A stretch of 64,000 bases of DNA, taken from contig CACGPU010000004.1 in NCBI GenBank assembly GCA_902575065.1, forward strand, positions 1-64,000, given 5' to 3'. A program made the translations under genes and the position numbers. The stretch is from an uncultured Alphaproteobacteria bacterium. Lineage in GTDB: Bacteria > Pseudomonadota > Alphaproteobacteria > HIMB59. Positions within the stretch are counted from its first letter, which is position 1. Every line of letters starts with the position of its first letter. Shown here piece by piece: positions 51,564 to 61,465 of this stretch. The notes under the pieces were generated by a model. That model was not told where the DNA came from and searched no databases. It saw nothing but the letters and a program-made list of their open reading frames with translations.

Positions 51564-52829
51564 TTGAAAAAAAGCGTAGCTATAATTGGATCTGGTATAG
51601 CGGGATTATCTACAGCATATTTTTCACAAGAATATTTTGATGTAACACTATTTGAAAAAAATGATTATTTAGGTGGGCATGCAAATACAAGAGAAGTCAG
51701 AGATAGTAACGGAAATACTATACCAATAGATACAGGTTTTATTGTCTACAATGAACTGACATACCCAAATTTAACAAAATTTTTTGATCTTCTCAAAGTC
51801 GAAACTGTTAATAGCAATATGTCCTTTAGTTTTCTTAATGAGGAAAACAAATTCGAGTACGGGGGAGGAAGTTTAAGTACATTATTTGCAGATCGTAAAA
51901 ATTTTTTTAATTTAAAATTTTACAAAATGTTAAAAGACATCATTATTTTTTATAAAGTTTATCAAAAAAAAAATATTACATCAGATATTTCAATTAGAGA
52001 TTTTCTTAAAACAAAAAATTACTCTGATGAATTTATTAATTTCCATCTTGTTCCTTTAATTTCAAGTATTTGGTCAACTCCCGATCAAGACTCTCTTAAT
52101 CAGCCATTAAAAAGTATTATTAATTTTTTTCAAAATCACAAATTGTTTAATTTCACGGATAGACCACAATGGAAAACAATAAGAAATGGTTCTAAACAAT
52201 ATATCAATTTATTAATTAAATCTGCAAAATTTAAAATCAATAAGTCATGTAGAATTCAAAAAATTTCAAGAAATGACAAGATTGAAATTTTCTTTGAAGG
52301 AAAAAAATCTGTTTTTGACATTATAATATTTGCATGTCCCCCCAATCATTTTTTTCCTCTTTTAGATAAAATACATCAGAAAGAGCATAAGATTTTAAAT
52401 GAATTTGATTTTCAAAAAAATTTAGCACAATTGCATCAAAATAACTCTCTTATGCCAACTCATTTAAAAGCTTGGTCAAGTTGGAATTTTCATACGAATT
52501 TAAATAATAAATGTACTTTAAGTTATTGGATGAATAAATTGCAACCACTAGAAACTAATGACAATTTCTTTGTCTCTCTAAATCAGGATCAAAATCAGAA
52601 TCGCTATCAAACAATTTACGAACATCCAATTTTCTCACCTAAAACTCTAAATGCTCAAAAAAGTATTTCACAAATTCAAGGCTATGAGAATTCTTATTAT
52701 GTTGGCAGTTATCTTGGCTATGGTTTTCATGAAGACGGTATTCAATCTGCTATAAAAGTTTGTAAAAGGCTAAATATAGATTTAAAGGAGTTTAAAAATA
52801 CGGATACATCAAGAGTGCAATGGAATTAA
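51564..52829 (+). CDS. FAD-dependent oxidoreductase (COG2907, amine-oxidase fold)
   Basis: 421 residues from a TTG one base after the photolyase stop; ATG codons at 51534 and 51537 would overlap that gene. VAIIGSGIAGLSTAYF and EKNDYLGGHANT are the FAD dinucleotide fold, and IDTGFIVYNELTYPNL is diagnostic of this group. SYYVGSYLGYGFHEDGIQSA is the C-terminal flavin motif. Homologues are almost always found with DUF1365 and cyclopropane-synthase-like genes and are thought to act on unsaturated membrane lipids. Confidence 0.85.
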   Translation: MKKSVAIIGSGIAGLSTAYFSQEYFDVTLFEKNDYLGGHANTREVRDSNGNTIPIDTGFIVYNELTYPNLTKFFDLLKVETVNSNMSFSFLNEENKFEYGGGSLSTLFADRKNFFNLKFYKMLKDIIIFYKVYQKKNITSDISIRDFLKTKNYSDEFINFHLVPLISSIWSTPDQDSLNQPLKSIINFFQNHKLFNFTDRPQWKTIRNGSKQYINLLIKSAKFKINKSCRIQKISRNDKIEIFFEGKKSVFDIIIFACPPNHFFPLLDKIHQKEHKILNEFDFQKNLAQLHQNNSLMPTHLKAWSSWNFHTNLNNKCTLSYWMNKLQPLETNDNFFVSLNQDQNQNRYQTIYEHPIFSPKTLNAQKSISQIQGYENSYYVGSYLGYGFHEDGIQSAIKVCKRLNIDLKEFKNTDTSRVQWN

Positions 52830-53572
52830 TTTCTTCTCATTGTTTTGGAATAGGTAAAATAATTCATAAAAGAACAAGGGATACTGATAATTTTTTTCAA
52901 TATAACGCACCTTACTTAAGTATAAATCTAAGTAACACAATAAACATCCATCCATTTATATCTCTAAATAGATTTAACTTTTTTTCAATTTTTTATAAAC
53001 AGCACGGATTTAGAAATAAAAAAAAGAGTTTATATGATTTTGCAAAAAATGTTGCTGAAAAACACAATATTGTTTTTAATAGTATTCAATTTATATGTAT
53101 CCCATCAATTGTTGGTTATTCTTTTAACCCTATTAGCTTCTATTTATATCTTGATAGTAAAAATAAAGTTAAGTCGATCATATATGAAGTAAAAAATACA
53201 TTTGGAGATCAAGTTCATTATTTAACTTTGAACAAATTTAAAGATAAAGAGTTTAAAAAAAATATGTATGTGTCACCATTTATTGAAATGGATTGCATTT
53301 ATAAGATTTCTTCAAAAAATAAAAGAAAAAACCATTTTTTTTGTAATATTCATCAATTTAACCTTAAAAAGGAGCAAATATTTTATGCCTCTATAGATTT
53401 AAATTTAAAAGAAATAACTTTCTATAATTTTATTTTGTTTTTAATTTTAAATATTTTTGGGAGTGTAAAAACAATCACTCTTATTCACTATCAGGCAATC
53501 AAGCTTTTTCTAAAAAAAAGTAAATTCTTTAAATATTCCAATAGAATAAAAGATAATCTATACTTAGATTAG
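52820..53572 (+). CDS. DUF1365 family protein
   Basis: 250 residues, overlapping the FAD oxidoreductase by ten bases. FIPSIVGYSF-type text reads ICIPSIVGYSFNPISFYLYLD, and IIYEVKNTFGDQVHYL follows, the DUF1365 core. The function is unproven; the constant partnership with the flanking genes links it to membrane lipid modification. A basic, hydrophobic C-terminus suggests membrane association. It is very rich in Lys, Asn and Phe, consistent with the local AT content. Confidence 0.85.
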   Translation: MELISSHCFGIGKIIHKRTRDTDNFFQYNAPYLSINLSNTINIHPFISLNRFNFFSIFYKQHGFRNKKKSLYDFAKNVAEKHNIVFNSIQFICIPSIVGYSFNPISFYLYLDSKNKVKSIIYEVKNTFGDQVHYLTLNKFKDKEFKKNMYVSPFIEMDCIYKISSKNKRKNHFFCNIHQFNLKKEQIFYASIDLNLKEITFYNFILFLILNIFGSVKTITLIHYQAIKLFLKKSKFFKYSNRIKDNLYLD

Positions 53573-53590
53573 TTAAAATTAGGTAAAATC

Positions 53591-54760
53591 TTGTTTATTG
53601 ATAGATATATAAAAAAAGTTTGTTCTAAAATCAGATATGGATCTTTGACTTTAAATGTTAAGGGTAAATCCTATCAGTTTTACGGTGAATTAGAGGGTCC
53701 TTCAGTGCATTTAACAATTAGTCGTATTTCTATGATATGGGATTTGTATTTTCGTGGTTCAGTCGGGCTTGGTGAAGCTTATATAAAAAAGAAATTTGAA
53801 GCAGATGATTTAAGTAAATTCTTAGAATTTGGTGCACTAAATGAAAGAGCTTTTGGTAACGAAATGAGTGGATCTAAGTTTTACAGATTTTTATCAAAAA
53901 AATATATGAATAAAACTAAAAACTCATTATTTCAGAGTAAAAAAAATATTCATGCTCATTATGATCTTGGTAATGACTTCTATTTGGAGTGGCTGGACGA
54001 TACTTTAACTTATTCATCAGGTTTTTTTAAAACAGGCTCGGAAACGTTATCTGAGGCACAAAAAAATAAATTTGAAAGTCTTATTGAGGGTAATGAGCCT
54101 AGACCAGGTGATCATGTCTTAGAAATTGGGTCTGGATGGGGAAGTTTCGCTTTTTATTTAATTTCAAAATTCCCTGATATCAAAATCGATACTTTAACTA
54201 TTTCAAAAGAGCAATACGAATTTGTAAAAACAAAAATTAGAGAACATCATTTAGAACATAAGCTAAATGTCATATATAAAGATTACAGAGAACATCAAGG
54301 AGAATATTCTAGAATCTACTCCATTGAAATGTTTGAGGCTGTTGGAATACAATATTGGCAAACTTATTTTGAAAAAATTAAAGACTTGTTAAAACCATCT
54401 GGAGTCTTTTCAATGCAAACTATTGTAATCTTTGAAGATTTCTTTGAGAGGTATACTCGAAAAATTGATTTTATTCAAAAATATATTTTTCCTGGTGGAA
54501 TGTTACCATCAGTAAAAGCTTTAGAAAAAATAGCTAATCAAAAAAAATTCGAATTCCAAATTAAAAATCAAATGGCGGATAGTTATTATCAAACACTTGA
54601 GATGTGGAGAAAAAATTTTAACAATAAATGGGGTATAATAAAAAATTTAGGTTACTCTGAAGATTTCAAAAGAATGTGGAATTTTTACTTATCATACTGT
54701 TCAGGAGGTTTTAAAGCAAAAACTATTGATGTATATCAAATAGATTTTATCAATAAGTAA
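53591..54760 (+). CDS. Cyclopropane-fatty-acyl-phospholipid synthase-like methyltransferase
   Basis: 389 residues from a TTG. HAHYDLGNDFYLEWLDDTLTYSSGFF, HVLEIGSGWGSFAFYL (SAM site), TLTISKEQYEF, SIEMFEAVGIQYW and FIQKYIFPGGMLPS are the CFA synthase series. It transfers methyl from SAM to phospholipid double bonds; members in this gene neighbourhood may instead make methylated or furan fatty acids. It lies 18 bases after the DUF1365 gene. Confidence 0.9.
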   Translation: MFIDRYIKKVCSKIRYGSLTLNVKGKSYQFYGELEGPSVHLTISRISMIWDLYFRGSVGLGEAYIKKKFEADDLSKFLEFGALNERAFGNEMSGSKFYRFLSKKYMNKTKNSLFQSKKNIHAHYDLGNDFYLEWLDDTLTYSSGFFKTGSETLSEAQKNKFESLIEGNEPRPGDHVLEIGSGWGSFAFYLISKFPDIKIDTLTISKEQYEFVKTKIREHHLEHKLNVIYKDYREHQGEYSRIYSIEMFEAVGIQYWQTYFEKIKDLLKPSGVFSMQTIVIFEDFFERYTRKIDFIQKYIFPGGMLPSVKALEKIANQKKFEFQIKNQMADSYYQTLEMWRKNFNNKWGIIKNLGYSEDFKRMWNFYLSYCSGGFKAKTIDVYQIDFINK

Positions 54761-54811
54761 ATTAAATCTGTTAAAGATCTACTTTCATCAATGAGCGTAT
54801 TGATTGTGTGT

Positions 54812-55336
54812 ATGAGAAATGTATTAATAGCGAGTATTTTATTAATATTTGTCAGTGGGTGCAATAACATGAAACTTGAAGACTTTGCCAACAAAAAACC
54901 AATATTTAAAATAGAAGAGTATTTTTTAGGAAAAACAACAGCTAGTGGTCTTTTTATTGATAGACTCGGAAAGGTAAGGCGACAATTTACTGTTGAAATG
55001 GAAGGTATTCAACAGGAAGATAATTTTATTCTCAATGAAACCTTCCTCTATGATGATGGAGAGGAAGAATTCAGAAAATGGGAAATAAAAAAAACTGGTG
55101 AAAATACTTATGAAGGAATTTCTGATGATATTATAGGTGTAGCTTTAGGTGAAAGATCAGGTAATGCTTTAAATTGGCATTACACATTAAAACTCAAGTA
55201 TGGTGATGGAATAATGAATGTTAAATTTGATGATTGGATGATTATGCAAGATGAAAAAAATGTATTTAACAAAGCTACTATGAAAAAATTTGGTATAAGA
55301 TTAGGAGACGTTTATTTATTCTTCACTAAGCAGTAG
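54812..55336 (+). CDS. DUF3833-type lipoprotein
   Basis: 174 residues from the ATG at 54812; an ATG at 54791 would add seven residues before the signal peptide. The signal MRNVLIASILLIFVSGC ends in a lipobox cysteine. The mature part has YFLGKTTASGLFIDRLGKVRRQF and LNETFLYDDGEEEFRKW, the DUF3833 pattern. It is regularly the last member of the photolyase-lipid cassette. It may bind lipid at the membrane face. It converges on trcR with an 11-base overlap. Confidence 0.82.
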   Translation: MRNVLIASILLIFVSGCNNMKLEDFANKKPIFKIEEYFLGKTTASGLFIDRLGKVRRQFTVEMEGIQQEDNFILNETFLYDDGEEEFRKWEIKKTGENTYEGISDDIIGVALGERSGNALNWHYTLKLKYGDGIMNVKFDDWMIMQDEKNVFNKATMKKFGIRLGDVYLFFTKQ

Positions 55337-55910
55337 AAGACTGTAATTTTTCTGCCTTTTCTTTTGCTTTTCTCTCGCGTTCTGCTTTTCGCTGACCTTT
55401 TTCAACTAGTGCTTCGAGCTCTTCATAAGTACATAAACCAAGATCAGTGGGGTTTCTAAATTCTGTAATTGGTTGAGATTGATTACCAGCCCTTATATTA
55501 GCAACAGTTGGCTTAGTAGAACTTGTAAGTTTAGCTATTTGCGTATCTGTTAGTATTTGTCCATACTCACGAATTAGCCAAGCTATAGCTTTAGGTCTTT
55601 CTTGTCTTACTGATAATGGTAAGTATTTTTTTGTTTTAACGCTTGATTGAATGGACTCAGATTTTTTATTTTGCAATTGAAGTTCAAGTGAATGATCTCC
55701 CTCACAACGTTTAATCTCATCCATAGTTAATTGACCACTGGCTATAGGGTTTAATCCTTGCATACGATAAGCGTCCTCACCATCTGCAATACTTTGAACT
55801 TCTAGCTCATGTAATTGACAGAATTGAGATATTTGGGAAAAACTTAAAGCAGTATTGTCTACCAACCATACGGCCGTAGCTAAGGGCATTAAAGGTTTAT
55901 TGTCAGACAT
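55326..55910 (-). CDS. trcR: Cell cycle transcriptional regulator TrcR (DUF1013)
   Basis: 194 residues. PLMPLATAVWLVDNTALSFSQISQFCQLHELEVQSIADGE, then RPKAIAWLIREYGQILTDTQIAKLTSSTKPTVANIR, form two helix-turn-helix-like regions, and a Lys/Glu-rich tail follows. It is found almost only in alphaproteobacteria, where it is conserved and connected to the CtrA-type cell cycle. It is a strong taxonomic marker here. Paired with rpmE. Confidence 0.9.
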   Translation of the reverse strand: MSDNKPLMPLATAVWLVDNTALSFSQISQFCQLHELEVQSIADGEDAYRMQGLNPIASGQLTMDEIKRCEGDHSLELQLQNKKSESIQSSVKTKKYLPLSVRQERPKAIAWLIREYGQILTDTQIAKLTSSTKPTVANIRAGNQSQPITEFRNPTDLGLCTYEELEALVEKGQRKAERERKAKEKAEKLQSSTA

Positions 55911-55925
55911 GGTCTTGTTAAAATA

Positions 55926-56147
55926 TTAAATATTAAATGACTTATATTTATTTTTAAAACGTGCAACTCTTCCACCTGAGTCAACCATTTTTCCAGATCC
56001 TTGATTCCAAGCTGGATGAGATAATGGGTCAATTTCAAGCTTCATAGTATCGCCAGCTTTACCCCATGTAGATCTCGTCTTATATGTTGATCCGTCAGTA
56101 CGTTCTACGGTAATTTCATGGTAATCAGGATGTATTTTTTGTTTCAT
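55926..56147 (-). CDS. rpmE: Large ribosomal subunit protein bL31
   Basis: 73 residues. [44 protein letters not shown] and [14 protein letters not shown] match the alphaproteobacterial, cysteine-free L31. It lies 15 bases before trcR on the same strand. Confidence 0.95.
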   Translation of the reverse strand: MKQKIHPDYHEITVERTDGSTYKTRSTWGKAGDTMKLEIDPLSHPAWNQGSGKMVDSGGRVARFKNKYKSFNI

Positions 56148-56193
56148 GGTTATGAGAAAATAGAGATCAAAGGTTAAAAAATCAAGTAAATAT

Positions 56194-56988
56194 TTATAGG
56201 CTTTTCAGCAATTCGCCGCTAATGGCTGCACTAGAGGCTATTAAACTCTCATCATTTAAGGGATCAAAAACATTACCTTTTTCATTTAGGCATATCCCAC
56301 CAGCCTCATTTACTAAAATAATACCTGCTACGATATCCCAAAGATTTAATCTTAATGACCAAAATCCATCAAATTTTCCTGATGCCACATTTGCTAAATC
56401 AAGAGCTGAAGAACCAAGTATTCTGACACTTGTTTTCCTTTGAAGCGATCCTATTTGAGCAATTCCTTTTTCAAGAATATCTTCATGCTTGATTTGCACA
56501 CCAGATGTAAACATACATCCATCTAACTTATCTCTTTGGGAAACCCTGAGCCTTTGGTTGTTAATCCAAGATCCAGAACCCTTATGAGCCCAAAATAATT
56601 CATTCAAAATTGGGTTATATGTAACACCAGCAATAATCTCTCCTTTTTGCATCAATCCAATGGTTACTGCAAAGTAACCATTTCCATGTATGAAATTTTT
56701 TGTTCCGTCAAGTGGGTCTGAGATAAACACAGGAGTATCACCTTTAAGCTTATCTAAATCTTCAGCACTAAAAGTCTCCTCATCAATTTGAAGAAAATCA
56801 GGTCTATCTTTTCCCAAAGTATAACTGATAGTTTCAGATGCTCTAATATCTGCAGAGGATACAAAATCATTTTTGTCTTTTTTAGAAATTTGAAGTTTCT
56901 CAAGCTCTCCAAAATCTCTTATTAAAGATTTAGCAGCATTCCTACATGCCTTTTCCATAACAACAATTACTGGTGGGACAATAGCCAT
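56194..56988 (-). CDS. suhB: Inositol monophosphatase family protein
   Basis: 264 residues. [32 protein letters not shown] and [15 protein letters not shown] are the four metal-binding motifs of the IMPase superfamily, with all acidic residues present. It hydrolyses inositol phosphate or related sugar phosphates, and SuhB members also act in rRNA transcription. Starts nine bases after efp on the same strand. Confidence 0.88.
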   Translation of the reverse strand: MAIVPPVIVVMEKACRNAAKSLIRDFGELEKLQISKKDKNDFVSSADIRASETISYTLGKDRPDFLQIDEETFSAEDLDKLKGDTPVFISDPLDGTKNFIHGNGYFAVTIGLMQKGEIIAGVTYNPILNELFWAHKGSGSWINNQRLRVSQRDKLDGCMFTSGVQIKHEDILEKGIAQIGSLQRKTSVRILGSSALDLANVASGKFDGFWSLRLNLWDIVAGIILVNEAGGICLNEKGNVFDPLNDESLIASSAAISGELLKSL

Positions 56989-56996
56989 AGAAAAAA

Positions 56997-57563
56997 TTAT
57001 TTTGCTTTTTCTATGTAAGTTAATTCAGACGTGTTTATTCTAATTTTGTCACCCGTTTCAATATGAGGTGGAACAGTGATTCTTACACCGTTAGTTAACA
57101 ATGCTGGTTTATATGATGAAGATGCTGTTTGTCCTTTAACAACTGCCTCTGTTTCGGATATTTGCACAGTAAGACTTTCAGGAGGATTAACATTCATTGG
57201 TTTTTCATCATAAAACTCAATAGAGACTTCCATTCCATCTTTAAGAAATTTTGCTGTATTTTCATTCACTTGACTAATATTCATAACTATTTGCTCATAG
57301 GTTTGGTTATTCATAAAAGTAAAATCCTCTCCACTACGAAATAAAAATTGATGATCTATCTCTTCAGCACGAATTTTTTCAAGAGACTCTGAACTTCTAA
57401 ATCTCTCATTTAATTTTGACTGGTTTGAAATATTTTTCAACTCAGCTTGAATATATGCCCCACCTTTTCCAGGTTGCGTATGGGATAATTTAGCGACTTT
57501 CCAAAGCGAATTATTATGTTGAATTATATTTCCTATCTTTAAGTCGTTAGCATTAATTTTCAT
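56997..57563 (-). CDS. efp: Translation elongation factor P
   Basis: 188 residues with three beta-barrel domains. The tip loop SHTQPGKGGAY has the modifiable lysine. VNPPESLTVQISETEAVVKGQTASSSYKPALLTNGVRI closes domain II/III. It rescues ribosomes at polyproline stretches. No EpmA or EpmB is adjacent. Overlaps fbaB by four bases. Confidence 0.96.
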   Translation of the reverse strand: MKINANDLKIGNIIQHNNSLWKVAKLSHTQPGKGGAYIQAELKNISNQSKLNERFRSSESLEKIRAEEIDHQFLFRSGEDFTFMNNQTYEQIVMNISQVNENTAKFLKDGMEVSIEFYDEKPMNVNPPESLTVQISETEAVVKGQTASSSYKPALLTNGVRITVPPHIETGDKIRINTSELTYIEKAK

Positions 57564-58477
57564 TTAGATTTATAAATTTGAATCATTCGCTCTAATAAAG
57601 CCAAGGCATCTACTTTAGATCTTTGAAAACAATTTCTTCCAATAATTGAGCCGTTTCCATCTCCCTGGTGAATTGCAAGCACCTCATCCATTAAAGCTTG
57701 ATCATCTTTTGCATCACCACCCGAAAATACTACTAAGCGTTTTCCATCAAATGCAACTTTTTTGATATGAGCCACACGATCTTTTAAAGTGCTTATAGGT
57801 ATATTATTATCTTCAAATGCTTTTTTAGTTGGGTCTTCCTCTAAAAAATCACTAGGAAGTTTTACTTTAATAATATTTGCCCCCAATAGAGCAGACATGT
57901 GTGCTGCATATGAAATTATGTTCATTGCTGTTTCACCTTTTTTGCTAATCTTTGAACCTCTCGCATAAGCCCATAAAACCACAGCAAGACCTTTTTCTTT
58001 AGCTTCGAAACTAAGTCTTTTAAATTCTTCCATTAATTCAAAATTATGATCAGACCCAGGATAAATTGTAAAACCTATCGCAGCACATCCTAATTTTAAT
58101 GCATCATTTACACTCCCAGTAACAGCTTGATCAAAAGATGTTGCAAGAGTATTAGAGCTATTAATTTTCAATATAGTAGGAATTTGACCATTATAATTTC
58201 CAGAACTTGTTTGAAGTAAACCAAGAGGAGCTGCATAAGCTGATAAACCAGCATCTATTGCAAGTTGGTGATGATAGTTTGGATCGTAAGCTGGGGAATT
58301 TACAGCAAAGCTTCTATCAGGCCCGTGTTCAAAACCCTGATCGACAGGTAAAATTATCATTCTCCCAGTTCCGCCTAACTTTCCATGTCCCAAAATTTTC
58401 ATAAGATTTGACCTCACACCGATATTCTCGTGAGTGTAGTTTGATATAATTTTTCTGGTTGTATTTGTAACTTTCAT
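57560..58477 (-). CDS. fbaB: Class I fructose-bisphosphate aldolase (FbaB/DhnA type)
   Basis: 305 residues. ILPVDQGFEHGPDRSF, the Schiff-base lysine region IIKVKLPSDF, FSGGDAKDDQALMDE and GSIIGRNCFQR are DhnA-family marks. It splits or forms fructose 1,6-bisphosphate without a metal. Lies between gap and efp, together with tkt forming a lower-glycolysis / pentose-phosphate block. Confidence 0.93.
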   Translation of the reverse strand: MKVTNTTRKIISNYTHENIGVRSNLMKILGHGKLGGTGRMIILPVDQGFEHGPDRSFAVNSPAYDPNYHHQLAIDAGLSAYAAPLGLLQTSSGNYNGQIPTILKINSSNTLATSFDQAVTGSVNDALKLGCAAIGFTIYPGSDHNFELMEEFKRLSFEAKEKGLAVVLWAYARGSKISKKGETAMNIISYAAHMSALLGANIIKVKLPSDFLEEDPTKKAFEDNNIPISTLKDRVAHIKKVAFDGKRLVVFSGGDAKDDQALMDEVLAIHQGDGNGSIIGRNCFQRSKVDALALLERMIQIYKSK

Positions 58478-58485
58478 AATTTCTC

Positions 58486-59502
58486 CTATAAATTACACAC
58501 TTGAGCCGTTGTCTCAAGCATTCTATTTGAAAATCCCCACTCGTTATCATACCAAGTCAACACTCTACCAAAATTTTCTGATACCGTTGTTGTTTCACTT
58601 AGATCTAAAATAGAGCTCCTAGCGTCATGATTATAATCACTTGATACCTTAGGGTCTTTATCTACACCTAAAATTCCTTTAAGTGAGCTATTTGCATATT
58701 CTTGAAACTTATTATTTAAATTTTCAGTCGAGATATTTTTTTTTGTATTAAATTTAAAATCTACAAGAGATACATTAGGAGTTGGGACTCTTATCGCAGT
58801 ACCGTCTAATTTTCCCATTAAATGAGGCAGAACGAGGCCAACAGCTTTTGCTGCACCTGTACTTGTTGGTATGATGTTACTTGCAGCTGCTCTTGCTCTT
58901 CTAAGGTCTTTATGAAATGTGTCTACAGTATTTTGATCTCCTGTATAAGAGTGAATAGTTGTCATGTATCCACTCTCAATTCCAAACTCTTGATCTATAA
59001 CAAAAGCTACAGGCGCAAGACAATTAGTTGTACAAGAGGCGTTAGATATTACTTGATGATCAATATTAATATTTTTGTTATTAACTCCTTGCACAACCGT
59101 TATATCAGCATCAGAGCATGGAGCTGAGACTATAACTTTGCTAGCACCGCTTTCAATATGTGACATTGCCTTTTCTTTAGATGCAAAAACACCCGTGCAC
59201 TCTAAAATAATGTCGACTTTCTTATCTTTCCATTTCAAATCACTAGGGTTTCTTTCAGATGTAACAGTTACTGTATTTTCACCTATTATGAATTGCTCAT
59301 TGGAGATTTTATTTATCTCCTTATTGAAAGTCCCGTGAATACTATCATATTTAAGTAAGTGAATATTTGAGTCAATATCAGCTAAGTCGTTTATATAACT
59401 TATCTCATATTGATCACTAAATTCATTTAATCTTTCCAAAAAAGCCCGGTAAACAAGCCTCCCAATTCTACCAAAACCATTAATAGCTACTTTTTTTTTC
59501 AT
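58486..59502 (-). CDS. gap: Glyceraldehyde-3-phosphate dehydrogenase
   Basis: 338 residues. AINGFGRIGRLVYRAF, SNASCTTNCLAP with the catalytic cysteine, HSYTGDQNTVD, RAAASNIIPTSTGAAKA and WYDNEWGFSNRM are all standard. NAD(P)-dependent oxidation of G3P, or the reverse in gluconeogenesis. Four-base overlap with tkt. No pgk follows, unlike many alphaproteobacterial gap operons. Confidence 0.97.
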   Translation of the reverse strand: MKKKVAINGFGRIGRLVYRAFLERLNEFSDQYEISYINDLADIDSNIHLLKYDSIHGTFNKEINKISNEQFIIGENTVTVTSERNPSDLKWKDKKVDIILECTGVFASKEKAMSHIESGASKVIVSAPCSDADITVVQGVNNKNINIDHQVISNASCTTNCLAPVAFVIDQEFGIESGYMTTIHSYTGDQNTVDTFHKDLRRARAAASNIIPTSTGAAKAVGLVLPHLMGKLDGTAIRVPTPNVSLVDFKFNTKKNISTENLNNKFQEYANSSLKGILGVDKDPKVSSDYNHDARSSILDLSETTTVSENFGRVLTWYDNEWGFSNRMLETTAQVCNL

Positions 59503-61430
59503 TTTGTTTTAATTTTCCTTAATATTTTACTAGATATAGTTTTTACTGTTAAACCAAATTTTTTAAAAACTTCTTTTCCAGGTGCACTAGCACCAAAATT
59601 ATCTAATCCAAATATATTTTCATATTTTGTGTACTTATTCCAATACATTGAAGACCCAGCTTCGATTACAAAAGTTTCACTAGATTTTGATTTTAATAAA
59701 TTATTTTTAAAAGTTTTTGACTGCTTTTCAAAAATAGATGTTGATGGCATTGAAATGACTTTTGCAATAATACCATCACCTCTAATTCTTATAGCAACGT
59801 TGACAGCTAAAGACACTTCTGAACCAGTAGCTATAATAGTAATATCATTATTAATTTTTGGACCATATATAACGTAAGCACCTTTAAATATTTTTGAGTT
59901 TAATTTTTTATTTGAAATTTGTGCCAGATTTTGCCTCGAAAGACAGATAAATGAGGGAGCATCATTAATTTTTAAAGCCTCTCTCCAACATACAATTGTT
60001 TCTTTAAGATCGCAGGGTCTGAAAACATAACTATTGGGTATGAGTCTTAACATATTAATATGTTCAACAGGTTGATGAGTAGGTCCATCTTCACCTAATC
60101 CGATAGAATCGTGTGTGAAAACTTGTATAGGATCAATTTTCATTAGTGCAGCTAAACGAAGACTTGGCTTCATATAATCAGCAAAACTCAAAAAAGTTCC
60201 CGAATATGTTTTATAAATTTTAGTAGCAGCAATACCATTCATTATGGCAGCCATACCATGCTCTCTTACACCATAATGGATATATTGTCCCACTGTGTTC
60301 GTACTATCCATTACGGACATTTTTTTACCTTTGGTATTATTGGAGCCAGTTAAGTCTGCAGAGCCTCCGAGTATCGGATGATCTTCTTTGAAATAATGTA
60401 ATATTGCCTCAGAGGATTTTCTAGTAGCCTGATCAGAGTTAAAATCTCTTAAATCTATTTCTATTTTATTAAATAACTTATCTATATCTTTATTTGATAA
60501 ATTTGTGTGAGATATTGATTTAGTTTTTTTGTATATTCTTAAATTTTTGGTGGATGAATTCCTCCAAATTTTTAAAAGTTTATCAGGAATTTGAAAAGGT
60601 TTTTCATTCCAAGATAATTTACTTCTCGTTAATTTTACCTCCTCTGGACCTAAGGGCGAGCCATGTGATGATGCTTTTGCAGATTTATTCGGAGAACCAA
60701 ATCCAATAGTAGTTTTAAAATTTAACAAACAAGGTACTTTTGATACTTGTGCTTTTTTTAAAAGTTTATAAATATTTTTATGATCATGACCTTTTCCGCT
60801 ATGTACCTCCCAATTTACTGATTTAAATCTAAGGTTTGTGTTATCACTAAAAGCTAGGTCTGTAGATCCATCGATACTAATTTTGTTGTTGTCGTATATT
60901 AGTATCAAATTATTAAGTTTTAAGTGCCCAGCTAGACTTATTGCCTCTTGGCTAATTCCCTCCATTAAACAACCATCACCACAAAAAACATATACTTTTG
61001 GGGCTTTAGTCAATTTTTTCTCTTTTGAAAGCTTTTTAAGAGCTATGGCCATTCCTACTGCATTCGAAATTCCTTGCCCAAGAGGACCAGTCGTTATTTC
61101 TACACCAGCATCTGGTTCATATTCAGGATGTCCCGCTGTGATATATCCCAATTGTCTAAAATTTTTAATTTGAGAAATTGTCATTTTTTTATAACCGGTG
61201 AGGTATAAAAGTGAGTAAAGTAACATCGATCCATGCCCATTCGATAAAACGAATCGATCTCTAAGTAACCAGTTCGGATCCTTGGGATTATGAACAAGAA
61301 AATCGTGAAAGAGCACTGTGGCAATGTCAGCCATTCCCATCGGCATACCAGGATGACCAGATTTTGCTTTTTCTACCGCATCAATTGATAAAAATCTGAT
61401 ACAATTCGCTAATTTAGTATAATTTTTCAA
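59499..61430 (-). CDS. tkt: Transketolase
   Basis: 643 residues. KSGHPGMPMGMADIA, TTGPLGQGISNAVGMAIA, the ThDP motif VFCGDGCLMEGISQE, THDSIGLGEDGPTHQPVEH and the C-terminal domain are complete. It moves two-carbon units between sugar phosphates. First gene of the minus-strand tkt-gap-fbaB-efp-suhB series and divergent from the small coiled-coil gene at 61466, with only 35 bases between them. Confidence 0.97.
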   Translation of the reverse strand: MKNYTKLANCIRFLSIDAVEKAKSGHPGMPMGMADIATVLFHDFLVHNPKDPNWLLRDRFVLSNGHGSMLLYSLLYLTGYKKMTISQIKNFRQLGYITAGHPEYEPDAGVEITTGPLGQGISNAVGMAIALKKLSKEKKLTKAPKVYVFCGDGCLMEGISQEAISLAGHLKLNNLILIYDNNKISIDGSTDLAFSDNTNLRFKSVNWEVHSGKGHDHKNIYKLLKKAQVSKVPCLLNFKTTIGFGSPNKSAKASSHGSPLGPEEVKLTRSKLSWNEKPFQIPDKLLKIWRNSSTKNLRIYKKTKSISHTNLSNKDIDKLFNKIEIDLRDFNSDQATRKSSEAILHYFKEDHPILGGSADLTGSNNTKGKKMSVMDSTNTVGQYIHYGVREHGMAAIMNGIAATKIYKTYSGTFLSFADYMKPSLRLAALMKIDPIQVFTHDSIGLGEDGPTHQPVEHINMLRLIPNSYVFRPCDLKETIVCWREALKINDAPSFICLSRQNLAQISNKKLNSKIFKGAYVIYGPKINNDITIIATGSEVSLAVNVAIRIRGDGIIAKVISMPSTSIFEKQSKTFKNNLLKSKSSETFVIEAGSSMYWNKYTKYENIFGLDNFGASAPGKEVFKKFGLTVKTISSKILRKIKTK

Positions 61431-61465
61431 TGGAATAACTTTTCTTTATAACTAATAATTAATGT

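Noticed and set aside
58822..59338. Plus-strand frames opposite gap.
   Set aside because: They run antisense to a fully conserved GAPDH and show no recognisable protein features; shadow frames.
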